From NCBI GenBank assembly GCA_037102815.1, contig BTPP01000001.1, positions 6,597,001-6,661,000 on the forward strand: a stretch of 64,000 nt of DNA, in the 5' to 3' direction. The stretch comes from Neurospora intermedia (lineage: Eukaryota; Ascomycota; Sordariomycetes; Sordariales; Sordariaceae). How positions within the stretch are numbered: the first letter of the stretch is position 1; the number at the start of each line of letters is the position of its first letter. The notes beneath the pieces are model-generated. The model was not told the DNA's origin. It was given only the letters and a program-made list of their open reading frames with translations, and did not search any database. Made by a program: the position numbers and the translations under genes. This document shows positions 1 through 10,476 of this stretch, in pieces.

Positions 1-1138
1 GTGAATGGTGAACGTAGCCCACAATCTAAAAATGCAGGAATAAGACGTCATCTGAAGGTCCCGTTATTCACGTACCCGTCTCGACGATGTGAGCCACAGA
101 GTGAATGGGATCAGAAGCGGGTACCCTAGTGAAGGCCCTTACTTAGGCAGAACCTGGACGGCTTGACCAGCCTTATTGAATATCTTTCCCGCGCTTCGTA
201 CTGTCGAAAGTCTCGGTATACGAATGGACCCAGTTTTCGTCGTTCTTTCTGCTGATGTACGTATCCCATGTGGTTAGGTTGCGAGTTGACCAAATGGTGT
301 ATTTAGAGAGCGTTCAGGTGCCAGGTGGGGAGAGCATCGAGATGAATATATCAAGTGCGGGTAACTTTGCCGCGCAGCTAGGTGGTTGGATGGCCGGTTT
401 CTACCGCGAGGGTGGTGACCACAGCGACGTTGAGATCGGCTGATATACTGATTGCTATGAATCGCAACATCCAATCAATGTCGCAAGTGGTTCTCCATAC
501 ACCTAGCAAACAATACTCTGCTTTGCTCGTCGGTTTCGTAGAAAACAAGCCGACGAGCTTGCTAATCGTGTGAACAGCTGACAATGGCAAAGAATGCAAA
601 GCCGCTGGGATGTCAGTCGATCGAAGGAGAAACGAGAACAAGGTCTCAAAGAGGTCATGAAGCTTGGACCCAATGCTGTTGTGGTCGAACTGACCTGCAT
701 CCAGAACTGCGGGTCTGTTAGATGATGTGAGTTAACCCATAATATCCTTCTGAGCTCGGAAGCTTCATATTTCAACATCTAGCGGTAGGAGAATCATGAA
801 CCCACTGATGTGCATAGGAAGGAAGGCGATGTGCAAGATACAGTTTGCCCAACAAATTTCAACACTGCCTCTGCTTGCCAGTTACCGAGCGATTAGATTC
901 AAACAAGCCTTCACATCAATTTGGCAGGCGATATATGCCACGGTGGTACGTCTCAACAAACATGACATGTATTGCAGGCAACACAGAACATCGTTGTGGA
1001 CACTGCTGGCAATGCACAATAACCAACAACGGAAGGGAAAAAAAGAGTAAAGATTGAACCAGACAAACTCCCAAACATTGAGGGGAAAAAATGTAGAAAG
1101 AGAAAAAAAAGAAAGAACTTTTAGCCAAACCGTCCACG
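1..1138. other. No supportable gene
   Basis: Only short overlapping frames on both strands, none with family resemblance or a splice pattern I trust. The right end (about 1040-1140) is A-rich and probably belongs to the 3' side of the neighbouring minus-strand gene. Confidence 0.5.
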
Positions 1139-2833
1139 TTAGTATCCAGACGTGAAACTAGGAATATGTCCAAACCCGCCGATCCCCCTCGCTCTAGGAG
1201 TGAAACACCACCACCCCTCCAGCTCCAGCTCCATCCTCTTCACGGTGGTCCTGGCCCTGCGCCGCTGCTCTTCCTGCAAACATCCTGGATTCGCGTGCTT
1301 CAGCAGGACTCTCAACAACTTCACCGCCTCGAAGAGAACGATGTACTTCTTGGCCGTGTCTGCCCTCTCAGCCACCTGGTAGCGAACCACCAAATCCAAC
1401 GGAGTCTTGCCGTCTCTGTCTTTGACTCCATCGACTGACGCACCATGTTCCAGCAGGGCAATGATGATGGGAGTGCTGGCCGCCAAGCGTTTCTCGATCG
1501 GGGAAGCGATATTCTCGATTTGACAAGTATAGAAGTCGAAACTAGGGTGACTCAAGCGAGAAGGGTTATCATCGGGATAGACAGGGAGGTTGCATCGAGT
1601 GAGAGCATGCAGAACGGTTTCGGAGCACGCGCCGGCTGTGACGTTTGGATCGGCACCCAAGTCCAGGAGGATGCGAACGAGTTCGAGGTGGCCCTTGGCC
1701 GCGGCCCGCTTGAGCGGTGTATCGTTGGTGTACCAATGTGGGTTTCTGTAGACAGAGTTGACGCAGTTGGGGTCTTGACGCGCTAGTCGTGCAAGGAACT
1801 GCTTCCGCCCGTCAAACCATTCGCTGCTCGTCGGCGAGTCGTTTGGCGGTTCTGGAGCAAAAACAGCGGCGTGGACGAGGGCCCCTTCGAGAGTGATGCC
1901 TGCTGCGCGGTAGACCAGTGCTTGGGACTCGGTCATCTCAAGGTCCATGTCGAGGAACATGGTGGCAACCGCCCATGAGCCATTGAGAGCGGCGTAAAAA
2001 ACAGGCAAATCAGTGCGAGGAGCAGACTCAATGACGTGGGCTCCGGCCTTAAGCATGTTCTGTATGAACGCAGGAGAGGCAACAGGAGAGCAAGCCGCGT
2101 AATGGAGCGATGTGAATCGGGACTCGATAGGAGTATACAAGGAAGCATGTCGCCCTACATGCCGCAGAATCTCGAAAAATAGGTCGTGTTGGCCTGTGGC
2201 TGCTGCTGTGTGAAGAGCGACGGGTTCAGCATTTCCTTCTACTGCCCCTCGGTCAATGAGAAGTTGAGCCGTGGAGGAATGATGATGACACAGCGCCAAG
2301 CTGAGGGCGTCGTGGTTGAGGCTGCCGTGATTCTGGGAAATGCGTCCAAGATCTGTCAAGAAGCCCTGTGGGATTTGTGGGTCCACACACTTGCAGAGGT
2401 TCTTGGAGGGCTCGTGCAAAGAAGCTCCATGGTCAAGAAGCCAGTCGACAGCTCCATTCTGTCCGTTCATTGCGGCAAAGTGAAGAGGGCTACCCTTGGC
2501 CGGCCCCGTAAAGATGCCAGTCTTTGTTGGAAAGGTATACTCTGGGCCTAATGGGTGAGGGCCCTCGGCCTTCACGGATGCTCCATGTGTTAGAGCTTTC
2601 TCCATCAAGGGGGTCAAGCCGTGGTAAGCACCCCATCGCATGGCCCTATCTGGGTTGCCATCTTGTCGGAAGAGGATGGGCTCGTAAGTGGCGCGGATGT
2701 GACGAGAAGTTTGTGCAAGGGATAAAAGTGTTGATGTGCGGTCTTCGCGGTCGATCCTGGTGATGTCCAGGAGATGCTGATAGATGGTCAAGTGAAGCTC
2801 GTGAGGGAGGTACGAAAAGCAGTCTCGGTCCAT
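1139..2833 (-). CDS. F-box-like protein with ankyrin repeats
   Basis: Single-exon gene, 564 aa. The open frame runs upstream to 2905, but that position is a GTG; the first ATG (2831-2833, context CACAATGG) directly precedes the F-box-like start MDRDCFSYLPHELHLTIYQH and is the chosen start. The rest carries ankyrin units, e.g. SPLHFAAMNGQNGAVDWLLD and HGASLHE near residues 115-145, SLHYAA near 245, and TPLKRAAAKGHLELVRILLD followed by GADPN near 375. The last unit, HGASVDGVKDRDGKTPLDLV, lies near 480. In such proteins the F-box would contact Skp1 of an SCF ubiquitin ligase and the ankyrins would bind the target; this is family inference. The C-terminus is basic and Arg-rich. It is not close in sequence to the 14.6-28.7 kb F-box family. 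The substrate is unknown. Confidence 0.82.
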   Translation of the reverse strand: MDRDCFSYLPHELHLTIYQHLLDITRIDREDRTSTLLSLAQTSRHIRATYEPILFRQDGNPDRAMRWGAYHGLTPLMEKALTHGASVKAEGPHPLGPEYTFPTKTGIFTGPAKGSPLHFAAMNGQNGAVDWLLDHGASLHEPSKNLCKCVDPQIPQGFLTDLGRISQNHGSLNHDALSLALCHHHSSTAQLLIDRGAVEGNAEPVALHTAAATGQHDLFFEILRHVGRHASLYTPIESRFTSLHYAACSPVASPAFIQNMLKAGAHVIESAPRTDLPVFYAALNGSWAVATMFLDMDLEMTESQALVYRAAGITLEGALVHAAVFAPEPPNDSPTSSEWFDGRKQFLARLARQDPNCVNSVYRNPHWYTNDTPLKRAAAKGHLELVRILLDLGADPNVTAGACSETVLHALTRCNLPVYPDDNPSRLSHPSFDFYTCQIENIASPIEKRLAASTPIIIALLEHGASVDGVKDRDGKTPLDLVVRYQVAERADTAKKYIVLFEAVKLLRVLLKHANPGCLQEEQRRRARTTVKRMELELEGWWCFTPRARGIGGFGHIPSFTSGY

Positions 2834-3390
2834 TGTGAAAGTGCGTTGGAGTCCAATCAGGGGCTGAAATGCTGGTACGAGATGATAACTTCCGTGGAAG
2901 GACACCGAACATGATATACTTCCCAGGCTTTGTCATACCTAGGGTTTGACCAGTGTCAAAGAACGGGAGGTCGTGGCCCTGGCGCATCACCTGACGACCC
3001 CAGGGCATGTCATTGACCTCGTGGACGATCGTGGGGTACCTGCCAAGGGAGGAATTAGGTAAGTAGGTACTGATGTACCCTTGCCCAGCCCCCACCGGTG
3101 TGTCAATACCCCGCCCGCGGCCCCGGATTTTAGCGTCCGATTCGACGTCGAAATATTGGGGAAAAGTGCCCTGGTACCTGTCCGTCCGTTGGAGCGCCAG
3201 ATCCAACCACGCAGCAGTGAGCACCCAAGTTTCGTGTCATTTTGCGTCTGGCACGCCATTGTCTGGGCAAATTTGACAGGTAGACTGAGATCCCCTAGAC
3301 ACCTGTCATACGAGCCTCTGCCGATCATTGAACAAATCGGCGCCGTCCATGTTGTCCTTGTGATCAGCTCCTCCGTATAACCGCCTACCG

Positions 3391-4473
3391 CTACTTCTCC
3401 AGGAGGTCCATCCTCTGAGCCGCTGCTGGCCGACTCTGTTCCTCGCGAATGCGGGCATCACAGACACCAGGGAATACGCAGTTGCATCCAATCTCATCTC
3501 CCCGCCTGATGGTTCTCATGGTGATGGAGTACCTCCCCTGTCTGTGTACCATTTCGCCATTGATGATGTCAGTCTTGCGAGACTTGATGCCATGCGTGTA
3601 CCCATAGCGCGCGGGGCCGGTCATGAGCAGAAGCGAACGAGGAGGAAGCACAAGCTCCCACGACGGGTTTTCTGGTGACGGCTCTTCCGGTTTACTTTTC
3701 ACCGTCGCCGTCGTCTGGCTGACGGGAGCAGTCGCAGCAGATTCCGGGTTGGTACCAGATGCATCCTCCGTTTTGCTTTCTGATACTGACGACTGGAGAG
3801 ATCTTCTAGGCAATCTCATCTTGCGGGCGTCGTTTGCATCCGACAATCTGAACACCATGGGAACAGCACTTCCGTACGACAAGCTATACAGCGCTTCGCC
3901 GAACATGGAGTGCGTGTCCACGTGCGGCGGGATGCCGGCGCCAGGAGGGTAGTACTGTGCCGTGAACTGGTCGGGGAGGTAGTCTTGGACGGGCAGACGA
4001 GGGAGAAAGTCGGTGATGTACGAAGGCACCGGCGTGAAGCTTGTCTCGGAGGCGCCAAAGGTGGTGTAGTCGAAGTGGTAGCCAAAGTGCTGGCTGATGC
4101 GTCTCTTGCCGTCCAGGCGAGGGTCGACGGCGTGGAAGGCGGCGATCATGGCGGCCTCCTCATCCTCCGTGATGAAGTCGTGGATGAGCAGCAGCCCAAT
4201 CTCGTCCCATCTTTGGATCTTGGGGTTCTCGGGATCCGTTACGGGAGCGGGCGCCGAAGGCATGGTACGTGGTGTCGTGTAGTGAGGCACGTATTCCCGC
4301 CGCGGTTTGTTGAAGCGTCGTCGTTGATGATGCAGAAGTTTGGCGGCGCTCCAAGCGAAACGCCCGCTGAAAATTTTGGCGCAACGGTTTAGTGGCAGTA
4401 GGCACCTAAACGCGTAGGTTTGAAATTGGGTGGCCCGTGCACTTGCGTCAATCGCCAGCAGGGTCAGGGCCAT
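3391..4473 (-). CDS. AlkB-family 2-oxoglutarate/Fe(II) dioxygenase (ALKBH8-like catalytic domain)
   Basis: Intronless frame of 360 aa. The catalytic fold is recognisable from TAQYYPPGAGIPPHVDTHSM (HxD at H184/D186, residues 171-190), then FGEALYSLSYGS, the distal iron ligand in YGYTHG (about H294), and RYSITMR (R314...R320) for 2-oxoglutarate. These are the standard AlkB residues, all intact. The family removes alkyl groups from nucleic acids or hydroxylates tRNA wobble modifications; the PPGAGIPPHVDTHS form resembles ALKBH8 and fungal homologues, but no methyltransferase or RRM domain is present. A low-complexity Ser/Thr/Glu insert (about residues 225-275) interrupts the domain. The first ATG gives a basic 70-residue N-terminus without acidic residues beyond D9 until E60, like a mitochondrial presequence. 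A second in-frame ATG at 4261-4263 (MPSAPAPVTDPENP) would give a 290-aa form. Confidence 0.88.
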   Translation of the reverse strand: MALTLLAIDASARATQFQTYAFRCLLPLNRCAKIFSGRFAWSAAKLLHHQRRRFNKPRREYVPHYTTPRTMPSAPAPVTDPENPKIQRWDEIGLLLIHDFITEDEEAAMIAAFHAVDPRLDGKRRISQHFGYHFDYTTFGASETSFTPVPSYITDFLPRLPVQDYLPDQFTAQYYPPGAGIPPHVDTHSMFGEALYSLSYGSAVPMVFRLSDANDARKMRLPRRSLQSSVSESKTEDASGTNPESAATAPVSQTTATVKSKPEEPSPENPSWELVLPPRSLLLMTGPARYGYTHGIKSRKTDIINGEMVHRQGRYSITMRTIRRGDEIGCNCVFPGVCDARIREEQSRPAAAQRMDLLEK

Positions 4474-5506
4474 CTTGGGGGATGTCGGTCAAGGTCGCTT
4501 GAATTTGAAGGAGATGGATGGACTACCGAACGATGCAAGAGTGATAAGTAAATGTACAATTCTTTGCAATGGTTGAGTTGATCCAAAGAAAAAAAGATAA
4601 CAGTCGAGCGTGGGCACACGGGCGCATCGAACCGTCATGTCCGGCAACACCAGCGTTGCATTGCGACCATCCGGTGATTCGCGGCTGCAAATTGGCAGTG
4701 AAATGTATGGACTGGAGAATAACTACGTGGTTCAAAACAGAAAGAAAAGCAGCCAGACAGAACTGAACAAAGTCAACCATAAAGTTCCGGGTTGTAGAGG
4801 GGATGTCATTTGGAAAGAAACCATTCATGACATGATGAATGGGGGTCAAAATTAGTTGTTCTGAGGAAGACCAATTGCGCACTTGATCAAAAACCAGCAG
4901 TTTCCCCTCTGGACGTGCGTCGCTCATCACAACTGAACCTGGAAACATTGGGGATGCAGAAGTTTCGCTCCACAAGTTGCACGGCCAAGAAGACGCTCCT
5001 TCCATAATCGCGATCTTGTTCATTTCCCTAACCTTTTGTTCCTTCCAGCTTCAAGAAAGTGGACAACAAGGGCCTCAACCCTGGAAACATCGCGGCTTCC
5101 GAAAATGAAAAATTTCAGCTCCCCAATCGATCCGGTCACAATACCACCTGCGTTAGTAGGTTCCATGAGGGGCGGAGGGCATCTGAGTGAATGATACAGG
5201 CAACGGAAGTGCTGACGGACTTCATCGACCTATCTACCAGGACTGCGGAACTTCAATAGCACAGCAATGATGGACAACCTGACCTACGAAGTGACGAGAT
5301 CACTCAGCTACCTAGCAGTGCCAGCAAACCATTCAGATCGGACGAACCTGGAACCTATGGAACAGCGTGAATAATAGTGACTCCCAACACACAATAGCAA
5401 CCCAACACTCCAGAATGGCGCGAAAAAAAAAAACGCACGAGGTTCTCAGGCCAGACATCCGAGTCACTCCGTGGTGAAGTGCTCGCACCTACCTCCAAAA
5501 TGCCAA
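4474..5506. other. Intergenic, no supported gene
   Basis: A 166-codon minus-strand frame (4523-5023) begins with ATG but has no recognisable domain and no splice partner. I see no repeats. The right edge is the promoter of the first microprotein gene. Confidence 0.5.
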
Positions 5507-5513
5507 TATAAAT
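5507..5513 (+). promoter_or_regulatory. TATA-like box of microprotein gene 1
   Basis: TATAAAT about 180 bp before the predicted ATG at 5689, followed by a C/A-rich leader. Genes 3 and 4 of the same array also have a TATAAAG at about 120-155 bp. Confidence 0.45.
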
Positions 5514-5688
5514 TTACCGATCTGGTCATCGTCAAGGCAAGAACTTTCCTCTCAGAACCCACAACCGTCAAACCCCCACAGTCCCTCTGTCGATAACCCA
5601 GTCGAGAATCGACCAAAGGCGCGTCTTTCAAGTCTTAGCAAGCCCAACAATCAGAGGGGAAAAAAGGAAACAAAACATCGAAACCTCA

Positions 5689-5939
5689 ATGACCAACATG
5701 TCCAACGCTCTTACCCAACATGATCCGATCATGCAGTACGTTACTCAATTCTTGTCGATACCTTCCTTACCTCCACTCTTTCAGATCAATACTGACCTTG
5801 TCATGCATCATCCAGGTCTTACAAAAAGAGACGTCTAGCCGAGGAAGCGGAGAGGCAGAGGGAGAAGAGAAGGCAGGAGCGGGAGAAGCAGAAGAAGGCG
5901 AAGGAGCTGGAGAAGGAAGCTGCCAAGGCGAGCAAGTGA
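5689..5939 (+). CDS. Lys/Arg/Glu-rich microprotein 1 of tandem array (spliced)
   Basis: Two exons, 5689-5735 and 5816-5939, 56 aa. The intron (80 nt) has donor GTACGT, branch CTGAC and acceptor CCAG, and interrupts a codon after its second base. Exon 2 encodes an almost continuous charged helix (SYKKRRLAEEAERQREKRRQ onward) ending KAASK-like with AAKASK. No signal peptide, no Cys, no TM. The product is probably a soluble amphipathic or single alpha-helix. The unspliced frame hits TAG, so this gene appears only when the intron is removed. Function is unknown. The shared intron phase and composition with the three following genes is the reason for grouping. An internal ATG at 5698 is an alternative start. 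Confidence 0.62.
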
Positions 5940-6505
5940 TCTCGTTTCGCATGGTCTGCTGGGGATGCACTTTCCTGGTTCTACTCCTTCTGTGGAAGTC
6001 ATGAGCAGAAAGTGAGGGGAACGTGATAATCAAGCAATCTTGTTTGCGATGTCTTCACGATGGAATCAATCAGAGAAGGAGGAAGGGGGGAAGTGAGGGA
6101 TGGCAACAGGACGAGAACATTGGGGCGACAAGAGGTAGAGGTACTGGAGGATGGTTCCAGACTCGGCCAACTGGACCCGAGGAAACCAGATGAAGTTCAA
6201 CACCGCAGTGTATGAACGAAGTCTCGTTCTCAAGTGCGCAAAATGACCATGGCAAACACAATTCATGCGTGACGGGTCAATTGTCCAAGATGGTCAACCT
6301 CTGAACAGATTGTTTTCAACAGTCGAACTCAACGGCAAAAATCACTACAAGACTCCCTTCCTCCCAGCCATGACCAGTGACAAAGTTTTCATCATCACCA
6401 TCAAAGACAAAACCTCCAAACCTCCAAACCATCACGCTACCAACAACCACCTTTGACCTCCGCATAACCCACAAGTCAACCACCCAACCCACCGAACTAA
6501 CCATC

Positions 6506-6858
6506 ATGCCCATCCGGTACATAACAACACATCCACCCACCCAGTGGCAGCATCAACCACTCTCCCCTCCATGTCCATCTGTTAGCTTTTCAATGAATAA
6601 AAACCCCAAGCCTACTACCTACCCACCTAACTTCTTTTTCTTTGAACATCATCCAGAAGACCAGGTTCCCCAGAACCCCCCGCGCCGGCGGACGAGGCAG
6701 TCATGATAGAGTCGCAGGGGGACCCGCAGAAGAAGGAAGAGGAGAAGGTAAAGGTATTCAGGGTGCAGGGAAAGGAGGAGAATGAGAAGGAGAAAGAGGA
6801 GAAGAGAAAGGAAGAGGAACGGAAAAAGGAGAAGGCGACGGGGGTTCTGAACCCCTAG
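6506..6858 (+). CDS. Lys/Glu-rich microprotein 2 of tandem array (spliced)
   Basis: Two exons, 6506-6516 (11 nt, MPI plus two bases) and 6657-6858, 70 aa. The 140-nt intron has donor GTACAT, branch CTAAC and acceptor CCAG, and is phase 2 like its neighbours. Exon 2 begins with a Pro/Ala/Asp stretch (RPGSPEPPAPADEAV) and then becomes charged (QKKEEEKVKV, EENEKEKEEKRKEEERKKEK), ending GVLNP. The exon has no in-frame ATG at its edge, and the frame is open over 67 codons despite its extreme composition. It is the most divergent member of the array. The donor is weaker than in the others and I see no clear TATA box, so confidence is moderate. No known function. Confidence 0.5.
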
Positions 6859-7707
6859 GTACCTACCTAGACGTAGGTAAGAACTACCTCTAGTGTACCG
6901 CTAGGGACTTGGGATTGGTTCGTTGCTTCGTTGTTCTGGCTGTTTTAGTGCAGCGAGTGGTGAGAAGATTCAGTCCGTCAGGATGGTGTAGGAGCCTTCG
7001 GTGGGGGTATTGGGATTAGCGTGGTACACTAAGTAGTAACTGGTATTCATGCTTGCCTTGTCTTTTCGATTTGAAGCTTTGCCTACTCTTCGTTGTTTAT
7101 CTGCATCAAGATGATCAACTGCAATATGCTCTTGACGCTGCTGATTGTCTAGAATATGGAACTTGTCAGTTACACGGTGATGAGACCAATAGGACGATTA
7201 ATCCTTGTATCGTAACCCACCTTCATATAGCAAAGGAAACACATGCCAGATCCATGGGATGAGTAACTCTGACGAAGTGAAAACGAGGACTTGCGAGCAA
7301 ACAAGAGAAGGGAAACCCCCTTACTCGACTTGCCTTGGCAGGTGCCTCATTGCTTGCTTTGGTATCACTTACCCTGTGTGCTACGAGGCTGAAATCTGGA
7401 TGGGACTGATTGTCAGTTGTAAAACCGCGAACGAGGCCGAGTATGACGGTTTGACAAGCAACTTGAACAGACTGCAGGAAAATGAACTGAAAGGTCTAGA
7501 ATTATGAGATTGCTCGAGTCATACTGCTCACGTATGATGGAGAAGAGACAAACAAGCCCCTCACTTGCGTGAATGACCGATCGTGGTGATGCACGCTCCT
7601 GGATCCTGACATCCCAACCGGATGAAGCATGGCAAATACCTAAGGTAACTTCGCACACGCCCGCACACAGTTCCGTGAAGCAGAGCAGTTTGCCCCAAGG
7701 CAAAAGG

Positions 7708-7714
7708 TATAAAG
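7708..7714 (+). promoter_or_regulatory. TATA box of microprotein gene 3
   Basis: TATAAAG 155 bp upstream of the ATG at 7863, followed by a pyrimidine-rich then CAA-rich leader typical of well-expressed fungal genes. Confidence 0.5.
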
Positions 7715-7862
7715 TTCATGGCCATGCACTACTTGTTTTCTGTATTTCCTTCCTTCATCATCCTCAAAGCCTCAAACAGAAAAGCAAAAACCACTGAGCA
7801 AGCTTCACCAAAAGCATCTCAAGACCAACAACAACAAAGATCCAAGACAAAACAGCCAAAAA

Positions 7863-8158
7863 ATGTCTGACAACAAGTACGTCCCGAACTACCTGCCCCC
7901 CTTCCATCATCCACTCACTGTTTCTCGCTCTATGCCTTGTTCGCTCTGTACGCAGACCGCAGACTAATGGCTTTGTTTCCCAGCGACGCTGCTAAGAAGG
8001 AAGAGGAGAAGAGGAAGAAGAGAGAGGAAACTGCTAAGAAATTGATAGCGGATGAGGAGAAGAGACAGGAGGCGATCAGGAAGGCCTGTGCACATATGCA
8101 CGCGAAATTCGAGAAGGAGAAGGCGGAGGAGGCTGCTAAGAAGAAGCAGAGCAAGTAG
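7863..8158 (+). CDS. Lys/Glu-rich microprotein 3 of tandem array (spliced)
   Basis: Exons 7863-7876 and 7984-8158, 62 aa. The intron (107 nt) has donor GTACGTCC, branch CTAAT and acceptor CCCAG; phase 2, splitting an Asn codon. The protein starts MSDNNDAAKKEEEKRKKREE and continues as a helix with heptad-like alanines (ETAKKL, FEKEKAEEAAKKK), ending KQSK. There is one Cys and a small KACAHMHAKF patch with two histidines. Exon 1 (MSDN) matches exon 1 of gene 4 (MVYSDN), including an identical GTACGTCC donor, which shows that the two are duplicates. It is likely soluble and helical. No database family is recognised. Confidence 0.7.
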
Positions 8159-8730
8159 ACTTGTTGTGATGCTTGCACGGGTCAGCGTGGCCAGCCAGCC
8201 TTGGATGTTAAAGATGACGGGGGTTTGATAAACTCTGGTGATGATCCCGTGGGAATCGGTGGGATAGATGACTAGGGGTAGAGAAGAAGACCTTCCGGAT
8301 GAGATAGGAAAGGGGAAAAACGATGTTTGCTAGGATGAGTGGGAGTTAGCTCAAGCAAACTAGAAAGGAATCAAGACCCAAATTGTTGCATCGGCGTTCA
8401 TTGACTTACCAAAGGAACCTGTTTGCGGCTTGTGAAGCGAGGTAGCTACTCGCAATGAACCCGTAGTTGCTCTCTTGTTCTTGGATAAGCTGTCCTCATT
8501 GTATCTGTAGGCCAAAAATCAGCAAAACTATGCTATATGGCGATGTCATGGATCGCTTTAGAAACATCGTTGGCGTATGCCCCTCGCTTGCACTTGGTGA
8601 AACAAGATGAAGTCAACACCATGACGCATGCTGCTTCAAACCCATGAAGGCCCAACACTCTAAAGCAAAACAAACGGCCTTTTTAAGGGAAATGTCCAAG
8701 GTCCCATTGCTGTAAACTGGAAAGCAGGCG

Positions 8731-8737
8731 TATAAAG
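8731..8737 (+). promoter_or_regulatory. TATA box of microprotein gene 4
   Basis: TATAAAG 122 bp upstream of the ATG at 8853, in a position equivalent to the TATA box of gene 3. Confidence 0.5.
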
Positions 8738-8852
8738 ATTCTGGTCCTGCTGCTCGTCAGTGTCTTGCTTCTGTTACCATCACCAAAGTATCCATCACAG
8801 TATAACGCATACCTCCTTTTCGAACCCACACACACTGATCAGAGCCGCAAAC

Positions 8853-9115
8853 ATGGTGTACTCCGACAACAGGTACGTCCGCTATCCTTTAAACACGAAG
8901 ACCCAAAGATACTAACTTCTGCTCTCCTCAGTGACGACTCCCAAGCCAAAATGCAGAAAGCTCTAGAAGACGAGCAAAAGAAGGCGAAAGAGGAAGAGGA
9001 GAGGAAGAAAAAGGAAGTGGAGGAGGAAGAGAAGAAGAGAATGGAGGAAGAAAAGGCGAGGCAGGAACGGGTCCAAAATACGTATACTTTTACTGTTCTG
9101 GTGAAGAAGGCGTGA
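8853..9115 (+). CDS. Lys/Glu-rich microprotein 4 of tandem array (spliced)
   Basis: Exons 8853-8872 and 8932-9115, 67 aa. The 59-nt intron has donor GTACGTCC, branch ACTAAC and acceptor CTCAG, phase 2. The protein runs MVYSDNSDDSQAKMQKALED, then a dense K/E helix (EEEERKKKEVEEEEKKRMEE), then a non-charged tail VQNTYTFTVLVKKA that its neighbours lack. The tail could form a beta-strand. An unspliced reading frame through the intron is also open from 8765, but it lacks the conserved short exon and the shared donor. Closest relative in the window is gene 3. Function is unknown. Confidence 0.68.
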
Positions 9116-10476
9116 TGTCCCCGCGTGGGGGTTCGAATGACTGAGACGGGGATCCCGTGATGAGCGGGATTGAGGTGGTATCGTTCGGAGGTGAGCCCAA
9201 CGAGTAGGTAGGGTTGCAGTCAAATGCAAGTGGAAGGTCGGCTAGGGCTGAGCTGACTGCTTGCTGAGTGAGCTTGGCGATGGAACATGGGTTGTTGGGC
9301 GGAATGCAAGAGATAGGGCTCGTTCAAAGGGGAACGATGCCGAGAGGGAACGGAACTATTGATGATGGTGAGTGATTCCAAGTTGTAAGCGCTGTGGCGT
9401 GATCTGGTTCGCTACCATCCGAGATTTGAGATGGTCCTGCTATTAGTTTCATGGCTATTGATACAAAAATTTCTCGAACCCTCGTGTAGTCGTGATTTCC
9501 TGCAGCCCATCACACAACCTGGACCGAGCGTGGAAGCTGCAGTGGGCGCTGTTTCCCTCGACACAAGGCAAGTCCTGTGCCGGCAGCCTGTCCCATCGGG
9601 ATCGGGTATCTTCGTTATGCAAATTGTCGAGTTCCTCATCATTTTGATCAATTTGAAGAAGCCGAAAATTAAGACCTGGTTAATGTCCTGTCGAGTCGTT
9701 GTGTTCCACGACGAAGGCAGTCCCTGCAGGAATGCAAGCCATCCCGCGCCCTTGGGACAACCACCTGAAGGTAGGGTAGGTAGCGTACGCTTTCCTCAAG
9801 CGCCATCATCCGTCAAAACACGGCTCAAAAGTTCTGGGAGTTCGCTTGCACGACGTTGCGCAAAAGTCGATCCCCTCTGAAGCGGCACAATTCATTCGTA
9901 TTCTTTTTAGAAAACCCCATTGTGCTGCCCACACCAAGTTGTGCCGAAAGACTGCAGTGGGCAGAGCGCTGTAAGGTGGGAGTTGCAGGCTCGGTACGGA
10001 TCCAATCCCCGCCATGGCTGTTACGGTACGTACTAAGCCGATGCAGCTATGAGTAAGCAATCAAGGACACTCGCTCCAGTGCTCCATGTTGGAACTAGGC
10101 GAGCAGTTCAAAATGGTAGGTCGATTGATTTGGGTTTGATCATTAGCAAATAGCATCTTTCAATCATTATATACAATCAATGTTTAAGTCTTGATCCAAC
10201 AAACTGCGGTTGGCGGTTGGGCCCGTTCCAGCCTTCACGGCGATTAAATTACCACCAAGGGGAAGTACCGACGGCAACCTGGAGATCACCAACAAAAGTT
10301 ACCTACAGGTACCTACTACCTCTACGCCTCTTTCCCTCCTGTAAGATCCATGAAATGGCGTTACACTATTGGCGTAAGATTACCTACATAGCCCCATAAG
10401 CCACAGCGACTAGTGTACCTCCCGTCCACCGGAACTCGGGTTCCTCTAGGGTTGTGATAGGGTGTAGGGCGTACAG
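9116..10476. other. Intergenic, no supported gene
   Basis: A 149-codon plus-strand frame (9431-9880) starts with ATG but shows no recognisable domain or signal peptide. I see no repeats larger than simple ones. The 10.1-10.2 kb part is AT-rich. Confidence 0.4.

Noticed and set aside
4523-5023. 166-codon minus-strand ORF
   Set aside because: ATG start but no domain, no intron, no neighbour link; consistent with chance in a GC-balanced intergenic region.
9431-9880. 149-codon plus-strand ORF
   Set aside because: No recognisable domain; hydrophobic start is not followed by a signal cleavage pattern or ordered sequence.
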